A stretch of DNA of 64,000 nt from Pachyseris speciosa (Eukaryota; Cnidaria; Anthozoa; Scleractinia; Pachyseridae). The notes under the pieces were generated by a model. The model was not told the DNA's origin. It saw only the letters and a list, made by a program, of their open reading frames with translations, and made no database searches. Within the stretch, counting starts at the first letter, position 1. The number at the start of each line of letters is the position of its first letter. The DNA lies in contig JAEMWC010000106.1 in the NCBI GenBank assembly GCA_016490735.1, forward strand, positions 1,374,094 to 1,438,093, read 5' to 3'. Below are positions 23,131 to 64,000 of this stretch, piece after piece. The position numbers and the translations under genes are program-made.

Positions 23131-23603
23131 TAAAGAATAATTTACACTATGCGGAGTAGGATTGTAGAACTGACTACGCTAAAAAAGGTTTTGCTTCAAT
23201 TGGCAACAAAAAGGAGAAATTAAATCGCAAAAATGGAACGCGAGGATCAAGATTCAAGTTTGTAAAAAAAATTTTTATCCAGTAAGGGGAAGAAATCCCC
23301 AATTTCCAGATTTCAAGGTGGTTTCTATCAGTTTAGACAAACCGATAAGAATTGGCCTTGTAATGGAACAGTTAAAGTTTTCAACCAAACAAGTATGCAA
23401 GACTGTTGCAAATTGGCGAAACAGAATAACGAGAAAGATAAAGATGGGACCGGAAGACCCCAATTTTCGTCAGGAGGTTTGCGTTTTTTTTAGTCATATG
23501 AACAAATTGGGACTGAAGTCACAATGCGAAATTCGAGTTTGATCAGCGACTGAAGCAAATTAGCTTTGAGACCTGTTGGTAAAAAGAAAAACTCTGAAAT
23601 CAT

Positions 23604-23790
23604 CAGTGGCAGATTTAGAGGTGGGGCCGAGGGGGACTCGGCCCCCTCCCCCCCCCCCCCACCTTCCTCCCCCTTCCTTCCTTGAAAAAGCGTCCGTAAC
23701 CAACCGACTTTTAAGTGGTATTGTGCATCAGGCGGTTTTATTTATTTCTTCGGCCTCCTCTTTCTGGATTTTCTGGATCCGCCAAAGACT
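23604..23790. mobile_element. insert absent from block A (MITE-like)
   Basis: Block A reads 'ctctgaaacgatcaagag' straight through. Block B has about 185 extra bases bounded by 'gtggcagatttag' and 'ctggatccgcca', which are roughly inverted. It contains a poly-C run (about 23647-23662). The target duplication is unclear. Confidence 0.45.
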
Positions 23791-24632
23791 ATCAAGGGAA
23801 TATTTAAGACCAAGAAAAGGAATGAGAACTTTACTTTGTGTTCGAAACCCAAAACAATAGATCGTTCGGCAAGAGTCATGGGTTCATTAACAGATTTTGT
23901 CTCCTGGAAACCGTAAAAAGAAAACAAGATTGTTTTCGTGACAGAAAATAAAAAACGGCATCACCGCGCACAGATGATTCTAAAGAACGCTCAGCCTCAC
24001 GTCACAATGGGAGACTGACAGAGGAAAGAATTGACGGAGGAGTCTGTCACAGAGCACGAAGACTGTTACAGTTTTTACAAAATATCGAGAAAGAAGTGAT
24101 ACTGATGGAGCAGCAAGCTGGTGATTCAGGTTAGTAAAGTCATTTACCCTTCAGATGAGATACGCAAAGCCAGAGATTTGAAATTTCACTCGAGATAAAA
24201 CAATGCGAGAATTCGCGAAAACATAGATTTCAACTGATCAAAACGGACTTGAAGAACTCAAAGACTTGGAAAAAAGACGTTAAGAGAGCTACAGTACCAA
24301 GATTGTTTTGAGGAGAGCCACGGTGTCATAAACGATTTCAGCATTTTTTTCTTTGTGCAATTTATGGGAGCATACAAAAGGCTGACAAAGATACTAAATG
24401 TTTATTTGTTTATACCTTGGCTCGAGCGAGAAACCTTGGAAACGCAAGTTGGCACGTGTCATGGCAACAATTACGTCACACTTGCTTGTGCGTTCGTTCT
24501 TCGTCAGCGCTGGTTCAAAAAATCTTTTGCTTTACAATTTTATCTTGGTGGGAGGCGAGTGCTCGCACCACTACACCATCCCTGCTCCCCCTTTTTTTTT
24601 CCATCTCCCTTTTCTTCTTTTGTTATATTCCG

Positions 24633-24852
24633 TATTAGTATCTACTAGCGTTCTATCACGAATACCGTTCTTTCTACCCGCTATCTATTCTGTGATAGAT
24701 AGTGAGTAGCGGTTGACAACAAAATGGCGGCCGCTTTTTCGCTTTTACGAAGTGTATGCGAGGAGGATTTAGATAATTTACTTGTTTAGTTTTGCTGCGC
24801 CCTCATCAGCTATCACGCGATAGAAATCTCGAGCTCATAATCTAATTGTTAA
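24633..24852 (+). mobile_element. micro-ORF MITE in block B, internally deleted
   Basis: Contains 'tagtatctactagcgttcta', the uninterrupted 'ctatctattctgtgatagat', the micro-ORF and, after a deletion at about 24795, the right arm of the terminal hairpin. It is the counterpart of 11153-12108. Confidence 0.75.
24724..24789 (+). CDS. 21-codon micro-ORF in MITE (block B)
   Basis: Encodes MAAAFSLLR followed by SVCEEDLDNLLV and TAG. The start codon, the length, the stop and the acidic C-terminal half agree with the other copies. Confidence 0.35.
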   Translation: MAAAFSLLRSVCEEDLDNLLV

Positions 24853-25442
24853 GTAGTTAAGAAATACCAGCTTCGTCCCCAGGGCTTTTTCATTAAAAAT
24901 TGTGAGGGGAAGGAAAAAGCCCTGGGAACGAGGTTGAATAAAAACGTGTCGCCACGGGAAACTGAAAAGAAAATAAACGGGCGAGCGCCCATAGGACGCA
25001 CATCCCTTCCTTTTTAAATACCAAATTAATTTCGTCGCGTTAATGTTGTCATTACAGCGAGCTCGGTGCTGTAATATTTCAGCCATCATCCAATACTGAG
25101 AGGGTGAAGATGGAGGTAAGAAAATTTAAAAACGAAGTTATCCGATGATCAAAAATAACGATGCTTTTAATTTTCTTCAGCGCCAAGATCAGAGTGAAAT
25201 TTGGTTTGGTGCAATTGCCACTCAGTGAAAACGTTTGCAAACTATCTTTGGTCTTCCGTCTGGACTTCAACTCCTACTATTTGCTTTTAAACTAGTTCTT
25301 AAAAAGGATTTTCAGCAAACTAGGTAAAAACTGCGGTTAACCTTTAATCATGCAATCAACTTAATCAGTTTTTGAAGGAGCGTCCCAATATTATGGCTAG
25401 TCCCTTGAAACAGACTATGCACAGTATAGACTTTCGGTTTCC

Positions 25443-27402
25443 CTTTCACTAAGTAAAAAAAAAACTTTATTTAAACAGGGTAGCCCATTCAGCTCAAAGG
25501 CTGGTATCCATAGGGGCCCTGTATAAATAACATCCGGTAAAAAAATACAATTTATGTGTATAGATTAAAACTTCGTAACTATACGTTAAAAAACTAATTA
25601 TAATGCTAGTATGCTAAAAGAAACCACTAAGAACTATTACGATAATAAAAACCCTTTCGCGCGGCGGCAGAAAGTCTGTATATCTTCAGCTATCGTTATG
25701 TCGGCGGGCAGCTCATTAAAAATTTCGCTCCGCTAAAAAGAAACGTGTTTTTCCCAAAATTCGATTTCACCCTAGGTAACAGTAACCTACTGCTCTGCCT
25801 TGTGGAATAGCTATGAACGTTCGAAAATCTAATGAAAAATACTAAAAAATAACTTGGAGCTAATGAATTCAGACAGAGAAAAACAAGCTTAGCCTTATGA
25901 TAAGAGCGCCTCTGGGAAAGATTCGACCAACGTAAATCATTCATTGCCTCAGAGGAACGTGTGCAACACGTAATTATACGCGCAGATCTATGTTGTAGAC
26001 GCTGCAGTACTTCTATCCTGGTCTTGTTGTGACAGACTGCTCCAAGCAATATCGCCATAATCAAACAATGTATTGTAAACAAGTATAAACACCTCTTTTG
26101 TCACGAAACTTCTAATGCGGCCCAAAATACCAACTCTGCACGCCACCATTTTACACTCATAGTCCGCGTGAGCCTTCCAGGTCATAAAGTTGTCAAACAC
26201 GACACCTAAATATTTGAAAGTAGTCACGGAGGATATTCCCTTCCTAGAAGAATCAGATTTAGCTTACAATCACGCTCTTTGTGCCTTTGCGAGGTAAATA
26301 ACAAGGATTTGGTTTGGCAATAATCAGAACAAGATTATTGTCCTTTAGCCATTCGGCTAAAAGTTCAAGATCTTGGTTTGAATAAAAATTTAAGGTATCT
26401 GCAGATTGACTACCAAGATATATAGCTGTGTCGTCTGCGTACATGTTCACTGAGCAATGTTTCAAAGAACGAGGTAAATCATTAATGTAGACAATGAACA
26501 ACTGGGGGCCTAAAATGGACCCCTGAGGCACTCCAGAAGTAATTTCAAGCTCTTCGGATGTTTGAGAATCGATACACACAAGCTGCTTTCTTTCCAAAAA
26601 ATAATTCTCAAACCACGGAAGGCTTTTATCGCAAACACCGTAGTACTTCAAATACGGAACCAGTGACCAGGCCCTTATCAATGTTCATAAGAATTTCATC
26701 AGCGAAGTAGGTGACAGCCGTCTCGGTTGAGTGCTTTCTTCTAAAACCGGATTGTGACTTACATAGTAAGCCATCTTCGTCAAAATAACTTGCGAACTAC
26801 GTGTGAATTAGCCTTTCCAGGACTTAAGATACTACAAGCAGTACCGATATGGGGCGATAATTTTGGGGGTCATCCTTTGCACCTGACTTGTATAACGAGG
26901 TTACCTTCGCTATTTTTCCATTCCGCGGAGATCACATTTTGTTGGATAGTGAGATTAAAGATGACAGATAACGGTGAAGCCAGGGCATCGACTCCGTCTT
27001 TAAGTAAACGAGATGGAATACCGTCAATACCAGTAGCCTTCCTTGGTTTCAGTTCTTTAAGCGTCTTTCGAACCTCCGATACGGTGACAGCTCGGAGTTT
27101 AAAATGGTTTGAGTGTTCCAGCTGGGGTAACCATTTAGAAAAGGATTGCCCATTAGATCGATGAGTTGACCTTAAGTTCTCCGCGCAAGAGACAAAAAAG
27201 CGATTGAAAATATTGCACTTTTCTTTCGCTTCATTCGCAGTGCACGTGACAGCCCCGGTACCTTTTGAGCCACCAAGCAGTAGTTTCAAGTTTTAACAGG
27301 TCCTTTGAGGATCTTCTTTGGTCTCTCGAGACTGGTCACAAAAGTACCGCTGTTTCTCTTTTCTGAGCTTCAGAGTCACTACATTACTAAAGTGCGTCTG
27401 AA
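25443..27402 (-). mobile_element. non-LTR retrotransposon fragment inserted in block B
   Basis: Block A shows the uninterrupted sequence 'ggtttccttcaataggccga' (about 12705). In block B about 1.96 kb is inserted between 'ggtttcc' and 'ttccttcaatagg'. On the minus strand the insert ends with AATAAAG and an A-run (25450-25470), the 3' tail of a LINE. The same tail occurs alone at 9414-9520. The 5' end is truncated. Confidence 0.85.
25640..27289 (-). pseudogene. broken reverse transcriptase of the block B LINE
   Basis: In minus-strand order: the RT entry block KATGIDGIPSRLLKDG (26870-27289); a frame break; HSTETAVTYFADEIL-like sequence near 26700-26730; TSGVPQGSILGP and the catalytic MYADDTAIYL (26259-26681); TTFKYLGVVFD (25988-26227); and the C-terminal LQRLQHRSARIIT segment (25696-26082). 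Four frames are needed, so it is dead. The motif set fits the CR1/jockey group. Confidence 0.85.
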
Positions 27403-27490
27403 ATTCCTTCAATAGGTCGACCTTCTTCTCAACTTGCATTATGGAAATATCATGTTCCTATGGTATGTACTAATCTACAGTTAATCGTAA

Positions 27491-27945
27491 AGGCTCTGGC
27501 AAACGAGGACACATTAATTGTTGCTCATTAGTTATGTTTCATGAGTGGGCAAACGAGCGGGACACAAAACAGAATGCTGTGTTTTCATGCTGCGCAAACT
27601 AAAAAACATTTGTTGCGGACACAAAATGTTTCTGAAAAAAATCAGAAACATTTTTTGTGTCTCGACACAAATTTTGTGTCCGCAACAAAAAGTTACACGC
27701 ACGGGCAAACAGGGAAACATTTTTGTCCGCAACAATGTGTCCTTTACAATAGGCTGATTTAGCAAAGACAACCGGACGACTGTGACGACGGCGAGCGCAG
27801 ATCTAAAAACCGACTTGACCAATGGCAGAGCAGCAAATTGAGCACCGGAAGTCATGTTCAGTCCTTTCCGCACGCTCTCGCGTCCTCAAATGACGTTCCC
27901 GTTCTGTTGCTAAATTAGGCTGTGTGTCCTCGCTTGCCAGGGCCT
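27491..27945. mobile_element. 455-bp MITE with TAA target duplication (PIF/Harbinger-like)
   Basis: The ends AGGCTCTGGCAAACGAGGAC and, inverted, AGGCCCTGGCAAGCGAGGAC differ at two positions. TAA flanks at 27488-27490 and 27946-27948. The interior has a palindrome around 27600-27700 with repeated 'gcggacacaa' phrases. The nested frames over it are composition artefacts of the repeats. Confidence 0.8.
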
Positions 27946-29157
27946 TAATACTTTTTTATTCGTATATTTGGTTAAAGGTTTATTTGTGATGAAAATATGC
28001 CATTCAATTGATTTGCGTCTGCCACATGAAAACAAGTCAATACTGCAGATTGTAATCTGGGAAAGTCGGGCATGTTTTCTTTATACCAGGGATTCTCATA
28101 CAGCTATTGATTAATGTACACTTAATTTATGGTCCGGAGGGAAACACATCGAGGGAAACTTCAGGACTCGAGGGAAAACAAAACCAACTAGTTTCACCAA
28201 AACTCATGCTGTAGGGGATATTTAAAAATAAACCTTTTTTATCTCCGCTTCCTGCAACGTTAGTCTATTTGTTAACAATTTTACCCCGGTGTCTTGTACC
28301 AATTTTTTTCTATGTACAGAGCTATGAACGAGTTAACAGTTGACGAAGTGATAAGAGGTCACCAGGTGGTAAGTGGGCAGCTAAATCGTAACTGTGGCCA
28401 TCACAGAACTAGATTTATATTTTGCTCTGGTTAGAACAGTCTCTTTTCATTTGTCTTATAAAATTTGTCTGGGAGATGCCATAAAGTGATTCACATTACA
28501 TCGCTGAATGTTCTGCACAACCGAGTGGCACGACTGAAACCCAAGAGCTGCATTTTTCACAGAAATGGGGCACACAAAAGAACCCCTTTTAATTGTCAGG
28601 GATGCCCATTTGGCAATTGAAGGACTTTGGTTGGGGGGGTGGCGGCCATGAAACCTTCCTAGTGCACTGTTTCTAGAGTTGATAAAATGCTTGTGCATGG
28701 TTCTCATTTTTATGCAACCTCTAGCGTTATTTGGCTGTGGGCATGTGCGCAGGCCGGTGCAGGCTAAAAATCTGGAACCTCTTTTCCTGCCCCCTTAGTT
28801 CCGCCACCCCTATCCCAACTCAAAGAGCTTTAATTTTGGTTGACTGCATATTAAGGTCATGTTTTCATGTCACAAGTGTAGGATTATCTGTTGTCATACA
28901 TTTTAAGTGTCTAAAAGCCTGTTGGCATGCATATTCAAGTTAGATCAATCTAGTCACGTTGACACAAGTGTGAATGATTAGAAAAGGACCGAGTCACTTT
29001 CTAGATGTGGGATCAAACTTAAAGGTTTGTCTCATTTAGACCAATCTAAACTAATTAATTCAGTGTCAGCACCACTTTAAAAACTTTAACTGAAATTGTC
29101 ATACTTGCGGTCAAAGTTCTCTTACTAATCTTTATCAGGAATGGAATTTACAGTACT
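27946..29157. other. spacer downstream of FEM1-like copy 5
   Basis: The right part from about 28850 matches 13120-13465 of block A. The left part is unique to block B. No gene is seen. Confidence 0.45.
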
Positions 29158-31038
29158 TCACAGTAGTAATGGTAACAGCCAAGGCGTCAGGGTAACATCC
29201 GCGGCTGTTTTGCCATCATTGTTGACCAGATCTTTATTAACTCCAGCATCTAACAGTGTCCTTGAAATATCCATTGACACATACGCGTCATGTTTATTCT
29301 CAGTCTGATAAGCCACAGCCAAATGTAATGGGCTGTTCCCTTCATTGTTGATGGCTTGGACATTTCCACCCGCACTGATTAGGAGCTTCATGGTCTCGAT
29401 GCATGGAAATTTACACACCTGCTCTACATAAGTGCCGGGCCAATTATCTCTCACCTTGAATCTTCGTTCCCATTGACCAGTGGTTGGTGAACGCTTCTTC
29501 AAGTGTGTCCAGTAAGGAGCGAAGCCTCGATGGAAGTATTTGGTGGGGGTCTCACACCACACAGACAAGTGCAGTAAAGTGTTTCCATTTCGAGTGCATG
29601 GATTCAAAGAAAGGAACCTTTGGATTAGACCAAAAACACCAGAACTTTCTTCCTTCCTTATATCTTGAACTTTTGTAAATATTGTCACGAGATACAGTGA
29701 GTAATGGACAAGAGTTTCAAGTTCCCCATGGAAAGATATGGCTCCACTACCAGCTTTCAATCTGTTGGAGTGTGCTTGATTTGTCAGTTTCTCATACTCA
29801 CTAATGACTGTTTCAAACACCTCTTCTACATACTTTCGCCTTGGTGGACACTTTTTCTCAATCATTTCACAACAGAGCTCGCAAAACCAACTTAGATCTT
29901 CCAAGAGTCTCTCACTGTTGCGGTGTTGGCTTATCTTCATGGCGTGTAACCACAAACCAATACAAAGGTCGTAGTTACCAGAGTCCGCAAAAACTGCGCC
30001 GCGGTATCTTAGTGGATCGTGGAGTTCGATATTGTGAGTTCCAAGAATTCTCTCCCTAATCATGAGGCCCTCCATGTGGATGGCATGATCATTGTCTTCA
30101 ATGAGCGCGAGTTCCTCAAGAGTTTGACTCTCCTTTCTATTCTCATAAGCCTCTATTGGTTCCATGTGTTGCTTAGGTAGGGGGCTTGACAGATCTTGAA
30201 ACCTTTCTTCCATGCCACGTTTCATGAAAAAGAACGCTTTCTTGGTGTCACAGTTAGCCTTCGAATCATTGCCAATAGTACCACCCAGAAGCTCTAGTGC
30301 CTCAATTTTCTGTTCTTTTGTGCACTGTGGTCTCTTGATAATATTCTCCACCATTTCAATTTTGCATTCACTGCTTGCATAAAGCAGCGGGGTCAGTCGT
30401 TTATTATTTGGCAACTGAGGTGCTCCAAGAGCCAGCAAATCAGAGACAATATCAAAATGGTCACCGCTAGCAGCCTCGTGAAGAGCGCTATTGCCGAGTT
30501 TGTCTTGAAGTTTAATATCAGCCCCACGATCGAGCAGGTACTTAACGACAGCATCATGGCCCTTGTTGCAGGCTATCATTAGAGGAGTGTTATCCAAGTA
30601 ATTGCGTGCATTCACATCAGCCCTGTTTTCAACCAAATATCTTACAATATCAAAGTGCCCAGCGTCAGCAGCTGCTCTTAATGGCGTTGAGTATGTCGCC
30701 GTTCGGCCGTCGACTTCCGCATTCTGCTCGATCAACAGCTTCACAACATCGAGATGCCCGGCAAAAGCGGCCGCCCACAAAGGAGTACAACCTTCGATAA
30801 AATAGTTTTCAAATCTAACCGTTCTTCGATCTTCGGTATATGCTTTATGCCTGAGAAGAATTTCTACCGCATCCAGATTACCATTTTGAGCAGCGATGAT
30901 CAAGGGAGAGCCGAAGTCGTCGCCCTGCAGTTCTGAGAGTAGTTCGCCGATGCTCATCCGACTGAGAGCGTCGCGCAATTCATCGTAAGCACCATCACGA
31001 GCCGCTTCGTACACACTATAACGCTTTGTGCTGTCCAT
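29158..31038 (-). CDS. FEM1B: FEM1B-like ankyrin protein, intact copy 5 (626 aa)
   Basis: A single-exon frame starting MDSTKRYSVYEAARDGAYDEL. The layout is as in copy 4: N-terminal ankyrin units (residues 1-245, for example TPLWAAAFAGH, TPLRAAADAGH, TPLMIACNKGH, SALHEAASGDH), the fem-1 central region (IEALELLGGTIGN, AYENRKESQTLEELALIE, MEGLMIRERILGT, YRGAVFADSGNYDLCIGLW) and the C-terminal ankyrin pair. It is longer than copy 4 because about 34 residues (around KKRSPTTGQWERRFKVR) are inserted between CETPT and VCKFPC, an insert shared with dead copy 3. The C-terminus reads ADVTLTPWLLPLLL and lacks the elongin/CUL2-binding box of FEM1B. Sequence divergence from copy 4 is spread along the gene, fitting a real paralogue. 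Confidence 0.9.
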   Translation of the reverse strand: MDSTKRYSVYEAARDGAYDELRDALSRMSIGELLSELQGDDFGSPLIIAAQNGNLDAVEILLRHKAYTEDRRTVRFENYFIEGCTPLWAAAFAGHLDVVKLLIEQNAEVDGRTATYSTPLRAAADAGHFDIVRYLVENRADVNARNYLDNTPLMIACNKGHDAVVKYLLDRGADIKLQDKLGNSALHEAASGDHFDIVSDLLALGAPQLPNNKRLTPLLYASSECKIEMVENIIKRPQCTKEQKIEALELLGGTIGNDSKANCDTKKAFFFMKRGMEERFQDLSSPLPKQHMEPIEAYENRKESQTLEELALIEDNDHAIHMEGLMIRERILGTHNIELHDPLRYRGAVFADSGNYDLCIGLWLHAMKISQHRNSERLLEDLSWFCELCCEMIEKKCPPRRKYVEEVFETVISEYEKLTNQAHSNRLKAGSGAISFHGELETLVHYSLYLVTIFTKVQDIRKEESSGVFGLIQRFLSLNPCTRNGNTLLHLSVWCETPTKYFHRGFAPYWTHLKKRSPTTGQWERRFKVRDNWPGTYVEQVCKFPCIETMKLLISAGGNVQAINNEGNSPLHLAVAYQTENKHDAYVSMDISRTLLDAGVNKDLVNNDGKTAADVTLTPWLLPLLL

Positions 31039-33090
31039 TACAGTTCATGGAGAAACAGTTCACAAGAAAATTAACATTCGACACATCAGCAATGTAGTCA
31101 CAAAAATAATCCGCCTTTTGTTGAGCTCGGTGTGAACTTTACTAATCTCGTACCGAGATTAGAACTTTACATGACAGAGCTGCGTGCCCGCCCACAAATG
31201 TTTATATAGGCTTGAAAAAGGATTCTGAAAGTGTCAGTCATAATGATGCCAAGACTTCGCTGGCCAATTAAAAAACAGGCGCACTTGAAATACATTAAAT
31301 TTTGCGGTTCCTCAGAAACAATTGAACAAAGGAAATTGCAGTTCCGAATTTCCTCTACACTTGTCCCATACACGGGCTAGTATCAGTGTAGTCACGTCCA
31401 CAGGCGGTTGAGAGACTCCAGTTCAAAGAACACTTTATTGATATATTGAATTCGTATATTGTATACACTGTAAAAGGAAATTAAAGATTAACTACACAGA
31501 AACGTTTGGAAATCATACGAACGTTAGATAAATAATAGCAGCTTGGTGATAGTAGTATAAAATATATTTTTTAAACAAAGCGCACTTTCCGACGGATCGG
31601 CAGACATCTTCAGTGTATTGCAGGGCCATATTTTGCAAGTATTAGTGAACGGGGTTGGGTCAAATTATAAGAATGATTCAAAAGAGGGAGCATAATTCAG
31701 AAGATGAAATAGCTTTTGAAACGTCTCATCAAATATGTGAATTTTTATTCGTTTATCATGAAAGCCTCCACCTGATTATCTGATTTCGTCGCACCAGGAA
31801 AAAAGAGGGGGTCGCTGACCGAATGAACGATATGGCCGCAGTAATGTGTTTGGGCTTTTGAAAGTGAGTACAAAAATATGGGACATTGCCCACTTTGGGT
31901 GAAGATCATGGCTAGTATGAAGTGAACAGGTTAAAAAGCTCTAAAAGAAAAATTAAAACATCAAGTATATTCCATTGTGGAAATAATGCAAATGTTTTCT
32001 ATTCCTAGGTAATATTTATCTGAATAACTTTCCTTTAAACGGGGTAAGAGGAGAAATAAATGTCTTGAAATGCTGAAATGGTCGACAGTTTAAATACATC
32101 AAGAATAAAAAAATATTAGTCAGAGTTATTCCCTTGCCGAATGTAAATAGAGAATGCAGGCAGTGTCTTGCGCGTAATAAATATAACACGTAAGTCTAGA
32201 ATATAAAAATTTAGATTGCTTTCAAAATGTTCCAAACACGTCTGAGGTTGCGAAAACGTTCAGTGCAAGATAAATGAAGCCTATGAAACAAGAATTTCAA
32301 CCTGAAGGCGAGAGGGTGCGCAAACAATGCGGCGAGACTGGAACCAGAAAAAACAATCAGAGATCCTGAGAATGGAGAATGCAGGCAGAGTTATTCCCTT
32401 GCCGAATGTAAGAACAGAGAATACAGGCAGTGTCTTGCGAGTTATAAATATAATACGTAAGTCTAGAAAGAATAAAAATTTAAATTGCTTTCAAAATGTT
32501 CCAAAAATGTCTGAGGTTGCTAAAACGTTCAGTGGCAAGAGAAATGAAGCCTAGAACTTCAACCTCAAGGCGAGAGTGTGCGGAAACAACGCGGCGAGAC
32601 TGGTGCCAGAAAAAGCAATCAGAGATTGGCTAGGTTCGTTTGCTTCGCGTTTTGGATATTTCGCGCACCCGCTCGACTATTTAGATAGGGACTGCCAGCA
32701 GTCTATTCTTAACCAGCTTTTTACGGCTTCGTGTTACGCATGTACGATGATTCACTACGTCACCACACACGGAAGCACTCTGGTCCTTGGACCAGTGCCT
32801 TCTGAAATCCTGATTCGCGTACTCATATATAAAGCAACGCAAATCCTTGATAAAGTCACGCTAAATATCTCTTGAGAAGTCACACCGGGGTGCATGTATA
32901 AGGTCCACATAATGTTACGATAGTCCACAAGTTGACATAAAGTTACTCAACTGTATGAAGGTAGGGCAGAGTGTATTCGTATACTCTGTATGCCAGACTG
33001 ATCCACGTTATGCGGTCACATAATGTCACCTCAACCACATGTTCATAAAACGTTAGACAACTGTTTGAATTCAGGCAAGTCTGTATCAAC
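31039..33090. other. spacer between copy 5 and the ABCC gene, including its 3' UTR side
   Basis: 31039-31110 is still homologous to the region above copy 3. On the minus strand an AATAAA at 31434-31439 could serve as a distant polyadenylation signal for the ABCC gene, but nearer unseen variants are possible. The 32122-32626 part is a tandem duplication (see below). The frame at 32576-32875 has no recognised domain. Confidence 0.4.
32122..32626 (+). repeat. tandem duplication, two units of about 250 bp
   Basis: Unit 1 (about 32122-32371) and unit 2 (about 32386-32626) share 'gttattcccttgccgaatgt', 'tgctttcaaaatgttcca', 'gtctgaggttgc', 'aaaacgttcagtg' and 'cggcgagactgg' in the same order. They differ at scattered sites. 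No gene explains it. Confidence 0.8.

Positions 33091-64000
<30,910 letters not shown>

Larger units (their letters stand above)
22865..31110. repeat. segmental duplication, block B
   Basis: This is the partner of 9760-15430. It is longer because it contains extra insertions: a TA-flanked MITE (22950-23130), a C-rich insert (about 23604-23790), a LINE (25443-27402) and about 1 kb at 27790-28850 absent from block A. In turn it lacks the nested elements of 11216-11868. Confidence 0.9.

Noticed and set aside
32576..32875. 100-aa frame as a possible gene
   Set aside because: It starts inside a tandem duplication, has no recognisable domain and no splice support; left as spacer.

Overview
This 64 kb window looks like nuclear DNA of an invertebrate animal, most likely a cnidarian such as a stony coral. 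The clues are AT-rich sequence, spliced animal genes, a tandem family of fem-1-type ankyrin genes, and a dense load of short palindromic transposons, tRNA-derived SINEs, Penelope-like elements and LINE fragments. The species call is inference; no single marker proves it.

Left half (about 3.5-31 kb): five copies of a FEM1B-like ankyrin gene lie head to tail, all on the minus strand. Copy 1 (3.5-5.0 kb) is 5'-truncated and frameshifted. Copy 2 (6.6-8.4 kb) has a nonsense codon near its end. Copy 3 (13.5-15.35 kb) carries many breaks. Copy 4 (19.1-20.9 kb, 604 aa) and copy 5 (29.2-31.0 kb, 626 aa) are intact single-exon frames. Both intact copies stop just before the place where FEM1 proteins carry the box that binds elongin/CUL2. 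Copies 3 and 5 sit in a large segmental duplication (about 9.76-15.43 kb and 22.87-31.11 kb). Several mobile elements are present in one block and absent from the other, so they can be dated against the duplication.

Right half (33.1-64 kb): 23 exons of a minus-strand ABCC1/MRP1-like ABC transporter, with all splice phases consistent. The window holds the part from the start of the first transmembrane bundle after TMD0/L0 to the stop codon, about 1,180 codons; the N-terminus lies beyond 64000. Two introns appear to use GC donors.

The introns and spacers hold mobile DNA. This includes a 710-bp TTA-flanked element with arrays of a GATAGT motif, three more 3-bp (TAA)-flanked PIF/Harbinger-like MITEs, and a 3.72-kb transposon with tandem-repeat terminal inverted repeats and a broken rve-type transposase. 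There is also a MITE family carrying a conserved 21-codon micro-ORF, found in one place as a three-level nest. Penelope-like pieces carry three hammerhead-ribozyme-like motifs. A 1.8-kb 21-bp minisatellite is rich in AACCGGTT, and there are two SINEs and a Tigger-like MITE. The left edge (1-1295) is the 3' part of a CR1/L2-type LINE.
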